From the NCBI GenBank assembly GCA_020636095.1, contig JACJYN010000006.1, positions 186,001-250,000 on the forward strand: 64,000 nucleotides of DNA. The letters are read 5' to 3'. This document shows positions 1-8,119 of the stretch, in pieces. Numbering within the stretch: the stretch's first letter is position 1; every line of letters starts with the position of its first letter. The position numbers and the translations under genes are program-made. The stretch comes from Lewinellaceae bacterium (GTDB taxonomy: Bacteria > Bacteroidota > Bacteroidia > Chitinophagales > Saprospiraceae). Under the pieces are notes generated by a model that saw only the letters and a list, made by a program, of their open reading frames with translations, searched no databases and was not told the origin of the DNA.

Positions 1-1568
1 ATGATGAGGTACTGCCCGGTGAAAGCATCCAGTTCGGCTTCTGTGAAGGCCTTTTCTTCGGTTTTGCGTTCGAAATAAATAGCGTCAATGGAGGGTTCCA
101 TTACGGTGCTAAGGTGCTCCACGTCACCGTCGATGTTATTATGGAAGGCAATTTTCATTTTGCCTAGAATAGGATTATCACCGGCAAAGACGTCGTAGTG
201 GTAATGGCTGAGGCCCAATTCAAAAGTATGGTAACTTAAATGCAGGGAGTCGCCCTCAGGTGTGATGGTGATGGCGCCGTAGGCCGGGTGCGTAAACTGC
301 CCGGTGTAGGCTTTGATCCCATGAGAAGGTTGGGTTCCTTTTACTCTTTTGAGGCCTTGCTCTTCCTGCTGCATTTCCTGCTGTTCTTCCATCTGACTGA
401 TCATGTTCAGCATTTCGCCGTTCCAGTCGCGCACTTCCTCGCCCAGCATTTTGTCGAAAACGAAGTTGCGGATGACGGCCGGCAGCATCGTGCCGTTGAG
501 GTTGGTGAGCACGACAACGCCGATAGAATCCTTGGGCAGAAAGGCTACCATAGCGCTAAATCCGTCGATGTTGCCACCGTGCTGTAGGGCCAGGCGCCCC
601 TGGTGAGTGCTGATAAACCAGCCCAGGCCGTAAGTGATGGGCCCGTCGTTATTGTCAAAGGCCAGGAAACCGGACAACGGGCCGGTAACGGGTATATTGG
701 ATTTATGGCTTTCAGCAATGCTGGTAGCCGTGGCGATCTCAGCGGCGCCGTATTTCCCGCCGTTGAGTTGGGCGATGAGCCAGTGGCACATTTCATTGAC
801 AGAGGCATTGACGGAACCGGCGGGGCCGATGGCGTCAATATTGCGGAAATCCATCTGTTTGACTTCATCTTTTTCCTTGTTGTAGGGTTTGGCGTAGTTG
901 GCGTCTTTTTGCATGGCCTCCACGGAAAAATTAGCCCGTTCCATTTGCAATGGTTGGAAGATGCGTTGTTGTACCTGTTCTTCCCAACTGCTGTGGGTTA
1001 CTTCTCCTACCAGGTAACCCGCCGTCATATACATGAGGTTCTGGTACTGGAAGACTTCGCGAAAACCCCGGTTAGGTTCCAGGTATTGCAGCTTCTGAAA
1101 GAGCGCTTCCCGGCTGTCGTCGGAACCGTACCAGACGAAATCGTGGCGGGGCAGGCCGGAGCGGTGGCACAGCAGGTCGCGAACGGTGAGGTGTTGGGTA
1201 ACGTAATCGTCGTGCATCCGGAAGTCCGGCAGGTAATCCAGCACGGGGCTGTCCAGTTCCACCAGGCCTTCATCAGCCAGTTGGAGAACAGAAAGGGCGG
1301 TCAGTGCCTTGGTACTGGAGCCGATGGCAAAAAGGGTCTGCTCCGTTACCGGTTTTTGGGATGCTACATCACGCAGGCCGAACCCTTTAGAAAACACGAC
1401 CTCATCACCTTTCACAATGCCGACCGCTACTCCCGGCACTTTCCAGTCTTGCCGGGCTTGTTCTACGAAGGCATCAATGTCCTGAAACGTTTGCGGAGAA
1501 GTTTGGGAAAACACACTGCAACCGGCGAGCAGGAGAGCCGCCAGGAGGTATAATGTTCTTTTTTTCAT
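1..1568 (-). CDS. Serine hydrolase, class C beta-lactamase-like, with C-terminal DUF3471-like domain (3' partial)
   Basis: The frame reads without a stop from an ATG at 1568 to the left edge (522 codons seen), so the C-terminus is missing. The N-terminus is a lipoprotein signal (MKKRTLYLLAALLLAGC, lipobox Cys17), which suggests outer membrane or periplasmic anchoring. The penicillin-binding/beta-lactamase fold shows the nucleophile motif S84-S-T-K87 (SxxK), a Y-Q-N (YxN) motif near residue 180 and an HGG triad-like stretch near residue 335. The last visible part (GQFTHPAYGAITI onward) resembles the beta-rich DUF3471 domain often fused behind this fold. Such proteins are D-peptidases or esterases more often than true beta-lactamases; the substrate cannot be told. 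The next gene is rplS, about 240 bp upstream, so it is probably not co-transcribed. Confidence 0.85.
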   Translation of the reverse strand, partial: MKKRTLYLLAALLLAGCSVFSQTSPQTFQDIDAFVEQARQDWKVPGVAVGIVKGDEVVFSKGFGLRDVASQKPVTEQTLFAIGSSTKALTALSVLQLADEGLVELDSPVLDYLPDFRMHDDYVTQHLTVRDLLCHRSGLPRHDFVWYGSDDSREALFQKLQYLEPNRGFREVFQYQNLMYMTAGYLVGEVTHSSWEEQVQQRIFQPLQMERANFSVEAMQKDANYAKPYNKEKDEVKQMDFRNIDAIGPAGSVNASVNEMCHWLIAQLNGGKYGAAEIATATSIAESHKSNIPVTGPLSGFLAFDNNDGPITYGLGWFISTHQGRLALQHGGNIDGFSAMVAFLPKDSIGVVVLTNLNGTMLPAVIRNFVFDKMLGEEVRDWNGEMLNMISQMEEQQEMQQEEQGLKRVKGTQPSHGIKAYTGQFTHPAYGAITITPEGDSLHLSYHTFELGLSHYHYDVFAGDNPILGKMKIAFHNNIDGDVEHLSTVMEPSIDAIYFERKTEEKAFTEAELDAFTGQYLI

Positions 1569-1674
1569 AACAAAAAAGATTTATTCCAAAAGGTAGGAAA
1601 GCGGCTAAGGAATACCTAATAATTTAGAGAAGGAAAGGGTTTGGGCCGGTAAAAAAGAGAGAGAGAAAGAGATA

Positions 1675-1732
1675 TGGTGAGGAAGTGATGTGGTGAGGAA
1701 GTGATGTGGTGAGGAAGTGATGTGGTGAGGAA
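1675..1732. repeat. 16-bp tandem repeat, about 3.6 copies
   Basis: The unit TGGTGAGGAAGTGATG is repeated three times perfectly with a partial fourth copy. It follows a short GA-rich tract and lies between the rplS terminator and the start of the serine hydrolase gene. It may vary in copy number between strains. Confidence 0.85.
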
Positions 1733-1735
1733 CAG

Positions 1736-1771
1736 AAAAAACGGGCAATTGCTCGGTAGAGCCCCTGCCCG
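1736..1771 (-). terminator. Rho-independent terminator of rplS
   Basis: Read on the minus strand, an outer stem CGGGCA/TGCCCG and an inner stem GCTC/GAGC with a four-base loop are followed by six T residues. It begins about 34 bp past the rplS stop codon, so rplS is likely a single-gene transcript. Confidence 0.75.
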
Positions 1772-1804
1772 CTTTTCCTGTTATAAAAACAGGCCGGTGA
1801 TTGC

Positions 1805-2167
1805 CTACTTAGGCGTTTTTATGTAGCGGCGTTCTTTGATGCGCGCTTTCTTACCTACCAGTTCACGGAGGTAGAAGAGCTTGGCGCGGCGAACTTTACC
1901 CCGCTTGAGCACCTGTATCTCGGTAATGTTGGGGGAGTTGGAAGGAAAGATACGCTCCACCCCTACACCATTGGAGAATTTTCTCACGGTGAAGGTTCTG
2001 GTGGCGCCTTCGCCTTTGATCTGAATCACATCACCCCGAAAGGCCTGGATACGCTCCTTGTCACCTTCGATGATCTTATAGTTTACAACGATGTTGTCAC
2101 CGGGGCGGAATTTCGGAAATTCCTTCTTCTCGTTGAGTTGTTCCTGTACAAATTTGATCGCGTCCAT
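1805..2167 (-). CDS. rplS: 50S ribosomal protein L19
   Basis: The 120-aa product matches L19 in length and sequence: an N-terminal MDAIKFVQEQLNEKKEFPKF, the core RPGDNIVVNYKI and VGVERIFP, and the basic tail KRGKVRRAKLFYLRELVGKKARIKE. L19 sits at the 30S-50S interface. The frame stays open upstream to 2290, but the ATG at 2167 starts the conserved protein and lies 44 bp from a good -7 box, so the longer version is rejected. It is flanked by its own promoter and terminator rather than the trmD-rplS operon seen in many bacteria. Confidence 0.97.
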   Translation of the reverse strand: MDAIKFVQEQLNEKKEFPKFRPGDNIVVNYKIIEGDKERIQAFRGDVIQIKGEGATRTFTVRKFSNGVGVERIFPSNSPNITEIQVLKRGKVRRAKLFYLRELVGKKARIKERRYIKTPK

Positions 2168-2210
2168 CGTTTTCCGATTTGAATATTGATAGCGTCTGAA
2201 TTTAGCCGTG

Positions 2211-2218
2211 CAAAGGTA
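2211..2218 (-). promoter_or_regulatory. Bacteroidota-type -7 box of rplS
   Basis: The minus strand reads TACCTTTG, a perfect match to the Bacteroidota sigma-A -7 consensus TAnnTTTG. It lies 44 bp upstream of the L19 start. A T-rich stretch lies near the expected -33 position, but no clear TTG. Confidence 0.6.
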
Positions 2219-2371
2219 AAATTTTTCTCCGGAAAAACCTAATGATCTTGTGATTCGTGATCTGGAATTTAAGATTCGGTTCCAACTCACCCGGAATTAG
2301 GGATTTTCTCCGGCCAACCCAGGGTAGAGGCGGGTGTCCTCGTTACTTTCAGGAAGTATCGGCAGCGCCGG

Positions 2372-4627
2372 TCAACGGATCACCGTCGCCACGCCCTTTA
2401 TTTCAAAAGGCTCTCCCCGTGGCCCATTGAAGGTAACCAATACCATATAGACGCCGGCGGGGACATCCTTACCGGTATTGTATTTCCTGCCGTTCCACCC
2501 ATCGAAGGGGTCATTGGTTTCAAAAACCTGTTCTCCCCAGCGGTTCCAGATCGAAAGTGTGAAATTGGAAGCCCCTTCCATTAGCCCGGCGCCAACATAT
2601 TCGTCGTTGGAGCCGTCGCTATTGGGGGTGAAGGCATTCGGGATGTAGTAGCGCACTTCCGGCCGGATGTCAATGGTTTTCAGCAGGGTGTCCAGGCAGC
2701 CGCTGGGGTGGGTGACGATCTGCATTACGGTGAACATTCCGGTATCCGGAAAAGTATAGGACGGGTTCGGCAGGTTCGCGCTTTGCCCGGTTCCAAAATC
2801 GTAAAACCAGCGGACGGCCCCGGTGGATTCATCCAGGAAGTTAACGGTGGGCCGTATGTTGCTGGGGTCTTCCGGGAGAAAGGAGAAGCCCGCCACCGGC
2901 GACGGCAGTATGGTAATGAGATTGTTGAAGGTCGTATCGGTCTGGCAGCCCAGGGGCGACACGATATCCAGCGTGACGGTAAAGGTGCCGGGCTCATTAT
3001 ATGTATAGGTAGGGCTGACCACCGTATCCGTGCCGCCGTCGCCAAATTCCCATAGGATATCGTACGCTTCGCTGATCGGAAAGGAAAGGTTATCGAAAAA
3101 AATCTGCGCCGGAACACAGCCGGTGAAGGCGCTGGGGGAGATGACGATCAGCTCCGGAATGGGGAAATAGGCTAGCGTTTGAGTTAGCGCATCCTGGCAG
3201 CCGTTGATGTCGGTCACTTCCAGGGTGACCGGGAAATTGTCGGGCTCCTGGAAAATATGCAGGGGGTTGGGTTGATCGGACCCTTGCCCGTCGCCAAAGG
3301 CCCAGTCCCAGTTGGTCAGTTGCCCGCTGCCGGAGAAGGATGCATCGGTAAAAAGGGTGGGGCCGGCCAGGCAGGTGTCGTACTCAAAGCTGAAATCAGC
3401 CCTGATCTCCGGGTAAATCTCCACTCTGATATTGGCGGTGTCGCCGCAGGCAGTATTGGGGTTGAGGATCAGTTTGCCCAGGTAGGTGCCCGTATCGGGA
3501 AAACTAATGGTCGGGCTCCATGCTGAAAAACTCTGCATCTGCCCGTCGATGTCAAAGGACCAGTCCCACACGTCGATAAAGTTCTGCTGAAAGCTTTCAT
3601 TCCGGAAGCTGACGGTGTTTTCTCCACAGGAAACGATCACGTATTCCTGGTTGTTGACGATCTCGTCGGAAGCAATTTGAGCCACCACTGTGGGGTCACA
3701 ACGGGCTACGTTGAACTGGAAGTCCCGAAAGACCCGGCTGAGCAGCTCGCCATTGCGGTATTCTTCGACACAGACACCTACCACAAATTGCCCCAGGGCA
3801 GTGGGGGTGCCGGTGATCAATCCGGTATTGGGGTCTATATCGACAACCGGGTTGCCCCCCATGGGCCGTAAGGCAGTATAATTGGGCGCCAGAAAGGTGA
3901 CCGGGTCGTAGGGAGGGGGGCAGGAAGGGATCGGGCGGGCGCCAATACAGGTATTGTAGAGATTGGGGTTGTCGGTGATCGGCCCACCGCCCTGCAGGGG
4001 CGGGCAAAAGCTGTACACCAGCTGGTCTCCATCGGCATCCGTGGCGGAGTGGTCGAACTCCAGCGGAGAACCGGCGCAAATAACGGTGGGCGGGAATTCG
4101 TCAAAAACCGGGCTGCTGTTGCACAGTTGCTGTGCCCTGGGGGTAATTTCTATCGAGTGGGTCGCTCCGGTATTTTCAGGGTCGAAGATGTTGCTGATCG
4201 TTACATTTCGGCAGCAACGCTGATAGGATACGTGGTAACTCAGGTTGGAAGGAGGCAGGGTGGACTCAAAGCGGTAGAGCCCTTCCTGAACGCATACGTC
4301 GGGCGGAATAAGACAGGGATAGTCCGGCGCCGTCACCGGATTGACCGACAACAGGTTGGCATTGATCCGCAGGAAAGGAGTGTTCTGGCTCTGGCCGTTG
4401 CAGCCACTTCCCGAACAATTGTAAACGGCGATGAAGGCCGTCTCGTCAAAGTCGGCGCAATCTGTACAGTTGCAATCCCGGTATACCTTGAGGGTGAATT
4501 CGTAAAGGTCATTACCCAGGCACTCATAGGTCATCACTCCGCCAATAATGTGTTTTGCCTGGGCCGCCCCGGCAAGCAGGAGCATTCCTAAAACAATCGT
4601 TATTTTTCCCAGTCCTTTTTTCTTCAT
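2372..4627 (-). CDS. PKD-domain surface protein with gliding-motility-type C-terminal domain (T9SS cargo)
   Basis: 751 aa, ATG start with a clean signal peptide cut after AQA at about residue 24. The mature N-terminus (HIIGGVMTYECLGND, then VYRDCNC) is a cysteine-rich module known from many Bacteroidota surface proteins. It is followed by Ig/cadherin-like sequence and about four PKD-type repeats between residues 310 and 655 (WDWAFGDGQGSD, ILWEFGDGGTD and similar). The last 90 residues (YYIPNAFTPNSDGSNDE, then LSIWNRWGEQVFE and ending VATVIR) are the CHU-type gliding-motility-associated C-terminal domain that directs type IX secretion. Role inferred: cell-surface adhesion or a structural matrix protein. 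It lies 98 bp downstream of a close paralogue in the same orientation. Confidence 0.88.
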   Translation of the reverse strand: MKKKGLGKITIVLGMLLLAGAAQAKHIIGGVMTYECLGNDLYEFTLKVYRDCNCTDCADFDETAFIAVYNCSGSGCNGQSQNTPFLRINANLLSVNPVTAPDYPCLIPPDVCVQEGLYRFESTLPPSNLSYHVSYQRCCRNVTISNIFDPENTGATHSIEITPRAQQLCNSSPVFDEFPPTVICAGSPLEFDHSATDADGDQLVYSFCPPLQGGGPITDNPNLYNTCIGARPIPSCPPPYDPVTFLAPNYTALRPMGGNPVVDIDPNTGLITGTPTALGQFVVGVCVEEYRNGELLSRVFRDFQFNVARCDPTVVAQIASDEIVNNQEYVIVSCGENTVSFRNESFQQNFIDVWDWSFDIDGQMQSFSAWSPTISFPDTGTYLGKLILNPNTACGDTANIRVEIYPEIRADFSFEYDTCLAGPTLFTDASFSGSGQLTNWDWAFGDGQGSDQPNPLHIFQEPDNFPVTLEVTDINGCQDALTQTLAYFPIPELIVISPSAFTGCVPAQIFFDNLSFPISEAYDILWEFGDGGTDTVVSPTYTYNEPGTFTVTLDIVSPLGCQTDTTFNNLITILPSPVAGFSFLPEDPSNIRPTVNFLDESTGAVRWFYDFGTGQSANLPNPSYTFPDTGMFTVMQIVTHPSGCLDTLLKTIDIRPEVRYYIPNAFTPNSDGSNDEYVGAGLMEGASNFTLSIWNRWGEQVFETNDPFDGWNGRKYNTGKDVPAGVYMVLVTFNGPRGEPFEIKGVATVIR

Positions 4628-4725
4628 AGCCTTTTTTATTATTGATTGGGGAAAAGATGGAATGAGTGATGGAATAAGGCGAAGCCTTTTCTGCCTTCAC
4701 TCCTTTCTAACGCTCCATCCGCCCC

Positions 4726-6990
4726 TTAACGTATCAAAGTGGCGAAGCCTCTCAGCTCTTCGGGCGCCCCCCGCGGGCTGGTGTAACGCACCAGGCAAAT
4801 ATATACTCCTGTCGGCGCCGGATTACCGGTATTGTTTTTTCTCCCGTTCCATCCCTGAAGCGGGTCGGTGCTCCTGAAGATCATTTCGCCCCAGCGATTC
4901 CAGATGCTCAATTCAAAATTGCGTACGCCTTCAAGATAACCTTTTCCAAGGAAGATATCATTGACCGAGTCGTCATTAGGAGAAAAAGCGTTGGGCAGAA
5001 AGTAGGTTACTTTCGGGACAATATCAATGAACTGAACGGCCGTATCCTGGCAACCGCTGGGGTGGGTGACCACCAGCCGGACTTCCTGGAGGCCGGTATC
5101 GCGAAAGGTAAAGGTAGGGTTCTGCTGGGTGGAGTAGGCATCGCCTTCCAGTCCCCAGAACCATTCGCTGGCGCCGCTGGAACGGTCGGTAAATTGTACT
5201 TCCGAATTGAAATTGTCCAGTTCCTGGGGGGAGTAGGTGAAGTCAGCCACCGGCGAAGGTTCAATGGAGATCAGTTCGCTAAAAACCGTATCGGTCTGAC
5301 AGCCGATGGGGGAGGAGATATCCAGGCTAACGGAGAATACCCCTTCCCGGGTGAAGAGATGGCCCGGGCTGATGTCGGTGGAGGCGCCCCCATCGCCGAA
5401 GTCCCAGCTGATATCATAGGTTTCGTCGATGGGGGTGGAGAGGTTGTCAAAAAAGATCATCCCCGGCGCACACCCCGTGAAGGAGCTGGGGGAAACGACC
5501 AGCAGGGCCGGTACGGGGAAATAGCGTATGTCTTTTCGGATGGAATCCTGGCATCCATTGGTATCCGTTATCCGAAGGCGGACGGATTTGTCTCCCGGTT
5601 CGGAATAGATAAACTCCGGATTCTGGTTGCTGGAGCCCTTCCCGTCGCCGAAAGCCCAGTTCCAGTTGTTGATACCCCCGGCGCCGGAGGAGGAAAGGTC
5701 GGTAAACAAGACCGGCCCGGCCACGCAGGTGTCGTATTCGTATTCAAAATCGGCGTCGATTTCCGGGAAGATTTTCACCCGGATGCGGGCCGTATCGCCA
5801 CAATCGGTGTTGGGGTTCAGATAGAGCCGCCCCTCGTATTCACCGATACCGGGAAAGTTGACGGTGGCGTTCCAGGTGGTAATGATGGTGTCTCTGTCGC
5901 CCAGGTTGAAGGCCCAGAAAAATTCACTGATGCGGTTCTGCTGATAACTCTGGTTGAGAAAGTTGATGCGGGCCTCACCACAGGAAGTGATGAGAAACTC
6001 CTGGCCGTTGATGATGTCATCTTCGCGTATATCTGCCACCACCGTAGGGTCACAACTGGTGACGTTGAACTGGAAATCCCGCCGGACGATGCTCAGCAGC
6101 TGTCCATCCCTGTATTCTTTTACACACACCCCCACTACAAACTGGCCCTGTGCAGTGGGCGTGCCGGTGATCACTCCCGTATTGACGTTGATATTAATGT
6201 CGGCGTCGATCCCCAGCGGGTCAAGCGCACTAAAGAAAGGCGCCACGAAGCTGACCGGTGTGTAGGGCGGCGGAGCGTCCGGGTTGGGCGCAACGCCGGA
6301 GAAAGACGTAGGCTGGTCGAAATTGAGCCCCCCGCCCAGGAAGGGCGAACAAAACTCGTAGACCAACTGGTCTCCTTCCATATCGGTAGCCGAATGGTCG
6401 TAGAGGAACGGTTCGTTCGCACAGATGACAATTGGAGGAAAGTCATCGTAGGTTGGGCTGCTATTACATACCGCCTGGGCTTCCGGGGTCAGTTCCATGA
6501 AGTAGGTGGCCCCGGAACTCTCCGGCGACACGATATTGGTAATGGTGTTATTGCGGCAGCAACGCTGGTAAACGATGAAGTAACTGTACTCCGAAACCGG
6601 CAGGTCGAGCACCGGGAAAGTATACCTCCCTTGCTGCACGCAGACATTATTTGGAACGATCACACAAGGGTTGCCGGGGTCGGGGTCAATAAATTCTATC
6701 TGGGGAAAGCCCGCCTGGAAACTCATGAAGTCTTCGCTCATGTCGGTGCGATAGATGGTAATGGTGGCCGGGTAGGGGGCATTGGGTGCGTCGAAAGGCG
6801 CGCCCCCGCCCTGGCAGTCCCGGTATATATTCATGTAAAACTGGTAGGAGCGGCTGCCGGAGTTGGGGTCGCCATTGGCCCATCCCAGGCACTCGTAGGT
6901 GATCTCTCCTCCAATGATGTGAGCAGCGCGCAGGGAAAAGGTAAACAGTAGTATTCCCAAAGTAATGATAGTGCGTAATAATAGCCTCAA
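4726..6990 (-). CDS. Paralogous PKD-domain surface protein with gliding-motility-type C-terminal domain (TTG start)
   Basis: Same architecture as the gene at 2372: signal peptide, HIIGGEITYECLG module, PKD-like repeats (NWNWAFGDGKGSS, ISWDFGDGGAS) and a C-terminal domain with FLPNAFSPNDDSVNDIF and LSIWNRWGEMIF. The two share whole stretches (PTAQGQFVVGVCV versus PTALGQFVVGVCV), so this is a tandem duplication. No ATG exists in this frame between the upstream stop and the mature protein. I chose TTG at 6990 because it gives a compact signal peptide, MRLLLRTIITLGILLF, ending in RAA before HIIGG. TTG at 7068 is the alternative and would add 26 residues. Likely exported through the T9SS to the surface. 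Confidence 0.82.
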   Translation of the reverse strand: MRLLLRTIITLGILLFTFSLRAAHIIGGEITYECLGWANGDPNSGSRSYQFYMNIYRDCQGGGAPFDAPNAPYPATITIYRTDMSEDFMSFQAGFPQIEFIDPDPGNPCVIVPNNVCVQQGRYTFPVLDLPVSEYSYFIVYQRCCRNNTITNIVSPESSGATYFMELTPEAQAVCNSSPTYDDFPPIVICANEPFLYDHSATDMEGDQLVYEFCSPFLGGGLNFDQPTSFSGVAPNPDAPPPYTPVSFVAPFFSALDPLGIDADININVNTGVITGTPTAQGQFVVGVCVKEYRDGQLLSIVRRDFQFNVTSCDPTVVADIREDDIINGQEFLITSCGEARINFLNQSYQQNRISEFFWAFNLGDRDTIITTWNATVNFPGIGEYEGRLYLNPNTDCGDTARIRVKIFPEIDADFEYEYDTCVAGPVLFTDLSSSGAGGINNWNWAFGDGKGSSNQNPEFIYSEPGDKSVRLRITDTNGCQDSIRKDIRYFPVPALLVVSPSSFTGCAPGMIFFDNLSTPIDETYDISWDFGDGGASTDISPGHLFTREGVFSVSLDISSPIGCQTDTVFSELISIEPSPVADFTYSPQELDNFNSEVQFTDRSSGASEWFWGLEGDAYSTQQNPTFTFRDTGLQEVRLVVTHPSGCQDTAVQFIDIVPKVTYFLPNAFSPNDDSVNDIFLGKGYLEGVRNFELSIWNRWGEMIFRSTDPLQGWNGRKNNTGNPAPTGVYICLVRYTSPRGAPEELRGFATLIR

Positions 6991-7320
6991 GGGTGTCGTT
7001 TTTAGAAATTTACCAGCCTCCAAAACAATAGAAAAGCCTTTTTTAAGTTCTATTGATTGTGTTGCCAAGATAATAGGGTCAAGATAAATATTGTTTTCTA
7101 ATCCTTGGCCATTTGAATTTATAATTTGGCGGTTGGTAAGTTTTGTGACAGAACCCCGCCGCCACGGTTTTCATAATCCCCTCAAAGTCCTCAGAAAAGC
7201 AAACATACGTCCCAAAACTGCTCATAGCCTTCATCCTTTACTGATTCAAGCCTTTATCATTGTTTGTATAATGGTATAAACCCAATACGTATGACTACCT
7301 CTACAAATGGAAGGGCTATT
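6991..7320. other. Divergent intergenic region
   Basis: About 330 bp between the surface protein pair (minus) and the YrdC-type gene (plus). It is AT-richer than its neighbours and must hold both promoters, but I see no unambiguous TAnnTTTG box, no palindrome and no RNA gene. Confidence 0.4.
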
Positions 7321-7890
7321 ATGGTTCAAAACTACGATCTCGAAAGTGCCCTTGAGACGCTGCAGGCGGGAGGCCTGATCCTCTATCCAACCGATACCGT
7401 CTGGAGTATCGGTTGTGACGCCACCAACCTCAGGGCCGTTGGCCGGATTCGCCAACTCAAAAAAACTGACGACGCTCTTGGTTTGGAAATCCTGGTAAGC
7501 TCCATTGACATGCTGCGGCGCTACGTCGCCCACCTTCATCCCCGGATAGAAACCCTGTTGCTCTACCACCTCCGCCCCCTGACGGTAGCCTACCGGCAGG
7601 GCCGCAACCTGCCCAACAGCATCCTGGCCGAAGACGGACAGGTAGCCATCCGCCTGGTGCAGGATGAGTACTGCCGGGAACTGATCAACCGGATGGGCAA
7701 ACCGCTGGTGGCCACGGAGGCCGACCTGCGGCAAGGCTATTATCCCGACAACTTCGGCGCCATCAGCTCGGATGTGATCGAACGGGTGGATTATGTGTCC
7801 CAACATCGCCGAAGCGATAAAATACCGGCTCAGCCCTCTGTGATGGCCCGCCTTTCGTTTAGGGATGAGTTGGAGTTTTTGCGGGAGTAG
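7321..7890 (+). CDS. YrdC/Sua5/YciO family protein (threonylcarbamoyl-AMP synthase-like)
   Basis: The 189-aa product carries the YrdC-fold signature: AGGLILYPTDTVWSIGCDA, then VGRIRQLKK, and the mid-protein NSILAEDGQVAIRLV stretch. Sua5/YrdC enzymes make threonylcarbamoyl-AMP for the t6A37 modification of ANN-decoding tRNAs. The stand-alone size fits the short YrdC/YciO subgroup and lacks the Sua5 C-terminal domain. I chose ATG 7321 because GGAAGG lies about 8 bp upstream; ATG 7291 would add ten poorly conserved residues. Whether this copy is the t6A enzyme or a YciO-like paralogue cannot be settled from sequence alone. Confidence 0.85.
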   Translation: MVQNYDLESALETLQAGGLILYPTDTVWSIGCDATNLRAVGRIRQLKKTDDALGLEILVSSIDMLRRYVAHLHPRIETLLLYHLRPLTVAYRQGRNLPNSILAEDGQVAIRLVQDEYCRELINRMGKPLVATEADLRQGYYPDNFGAISSDVIERVDYVSQHRRSDKIPAQPSVMARLSFRDELEFLRE

Positions 7891-7962
7891 GGGGCAGTGC
7901 TTTGACGCTCCCGGGGCTTTCGGTAAACGTATTTGTTCAAAATGGTCAACGAATCTAGTTTA

Positions 7963-8119
7963 GGGCCCGGCGAAGAATAACTTCCCCATTTGATGCCGAT
8001 CTTTTGCCGCTGTACTGCGTTGCTCATCACTTGCGTAGCTGGGCTATGCGCGTTCTTCGCGCCTTGTCCAGCGACAAAATCTCTGGCCTGAAACGGGGAA
8101 TTTATTTTTCTCCGGCCCC
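7963..8119. mobile_element. Palindromic MITE-like element abutting the xdhB stop codon
   Basis: 157-bp imperfect palindrome. The left end GGGCCCGGCGAAGAATAA pairs with the right end, which reads GGGGCCGGAGAAAAATAA on the other strand. TTA lies directly outside both ends (7960-7962 and 8120-8122), consistent with a 3-bp target duplication; the right TTA is the xdhB stop codon read on the minus strand. The interior (TCTTTTGCCG, then CTATGCGCG, CGCCTTGTC and CGACAAAAT) is shared with the element at 52549. Confidence 0.6.

Noticed and set aside
603..1553. Long plus-strand open frame opposite the serine hydrolase
   Set aside because: It lies in the codon-complementary frame of a gene with clear family motifs; its translation has no recognisable features.
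1675..1732. Possible CRISPR-like repeat
   Set aside because: Units are directly adjacent without spacers, so it is a tandem repeat.
5062..6951. 629-codon plus-strand open frame opposite the second PKD protein
   Set aside because: The minus-strand product has signal peptide, PKD repeats and a sorting domain; the opposite frame is a mirror effect of GC-rich codons.
7830..8030. 66-codon minus-strand frame between the YrdC-type gene and xdhB
   Set aside because: Lies across the end of the YrdC-type gene and a palindromic element; no coding character.
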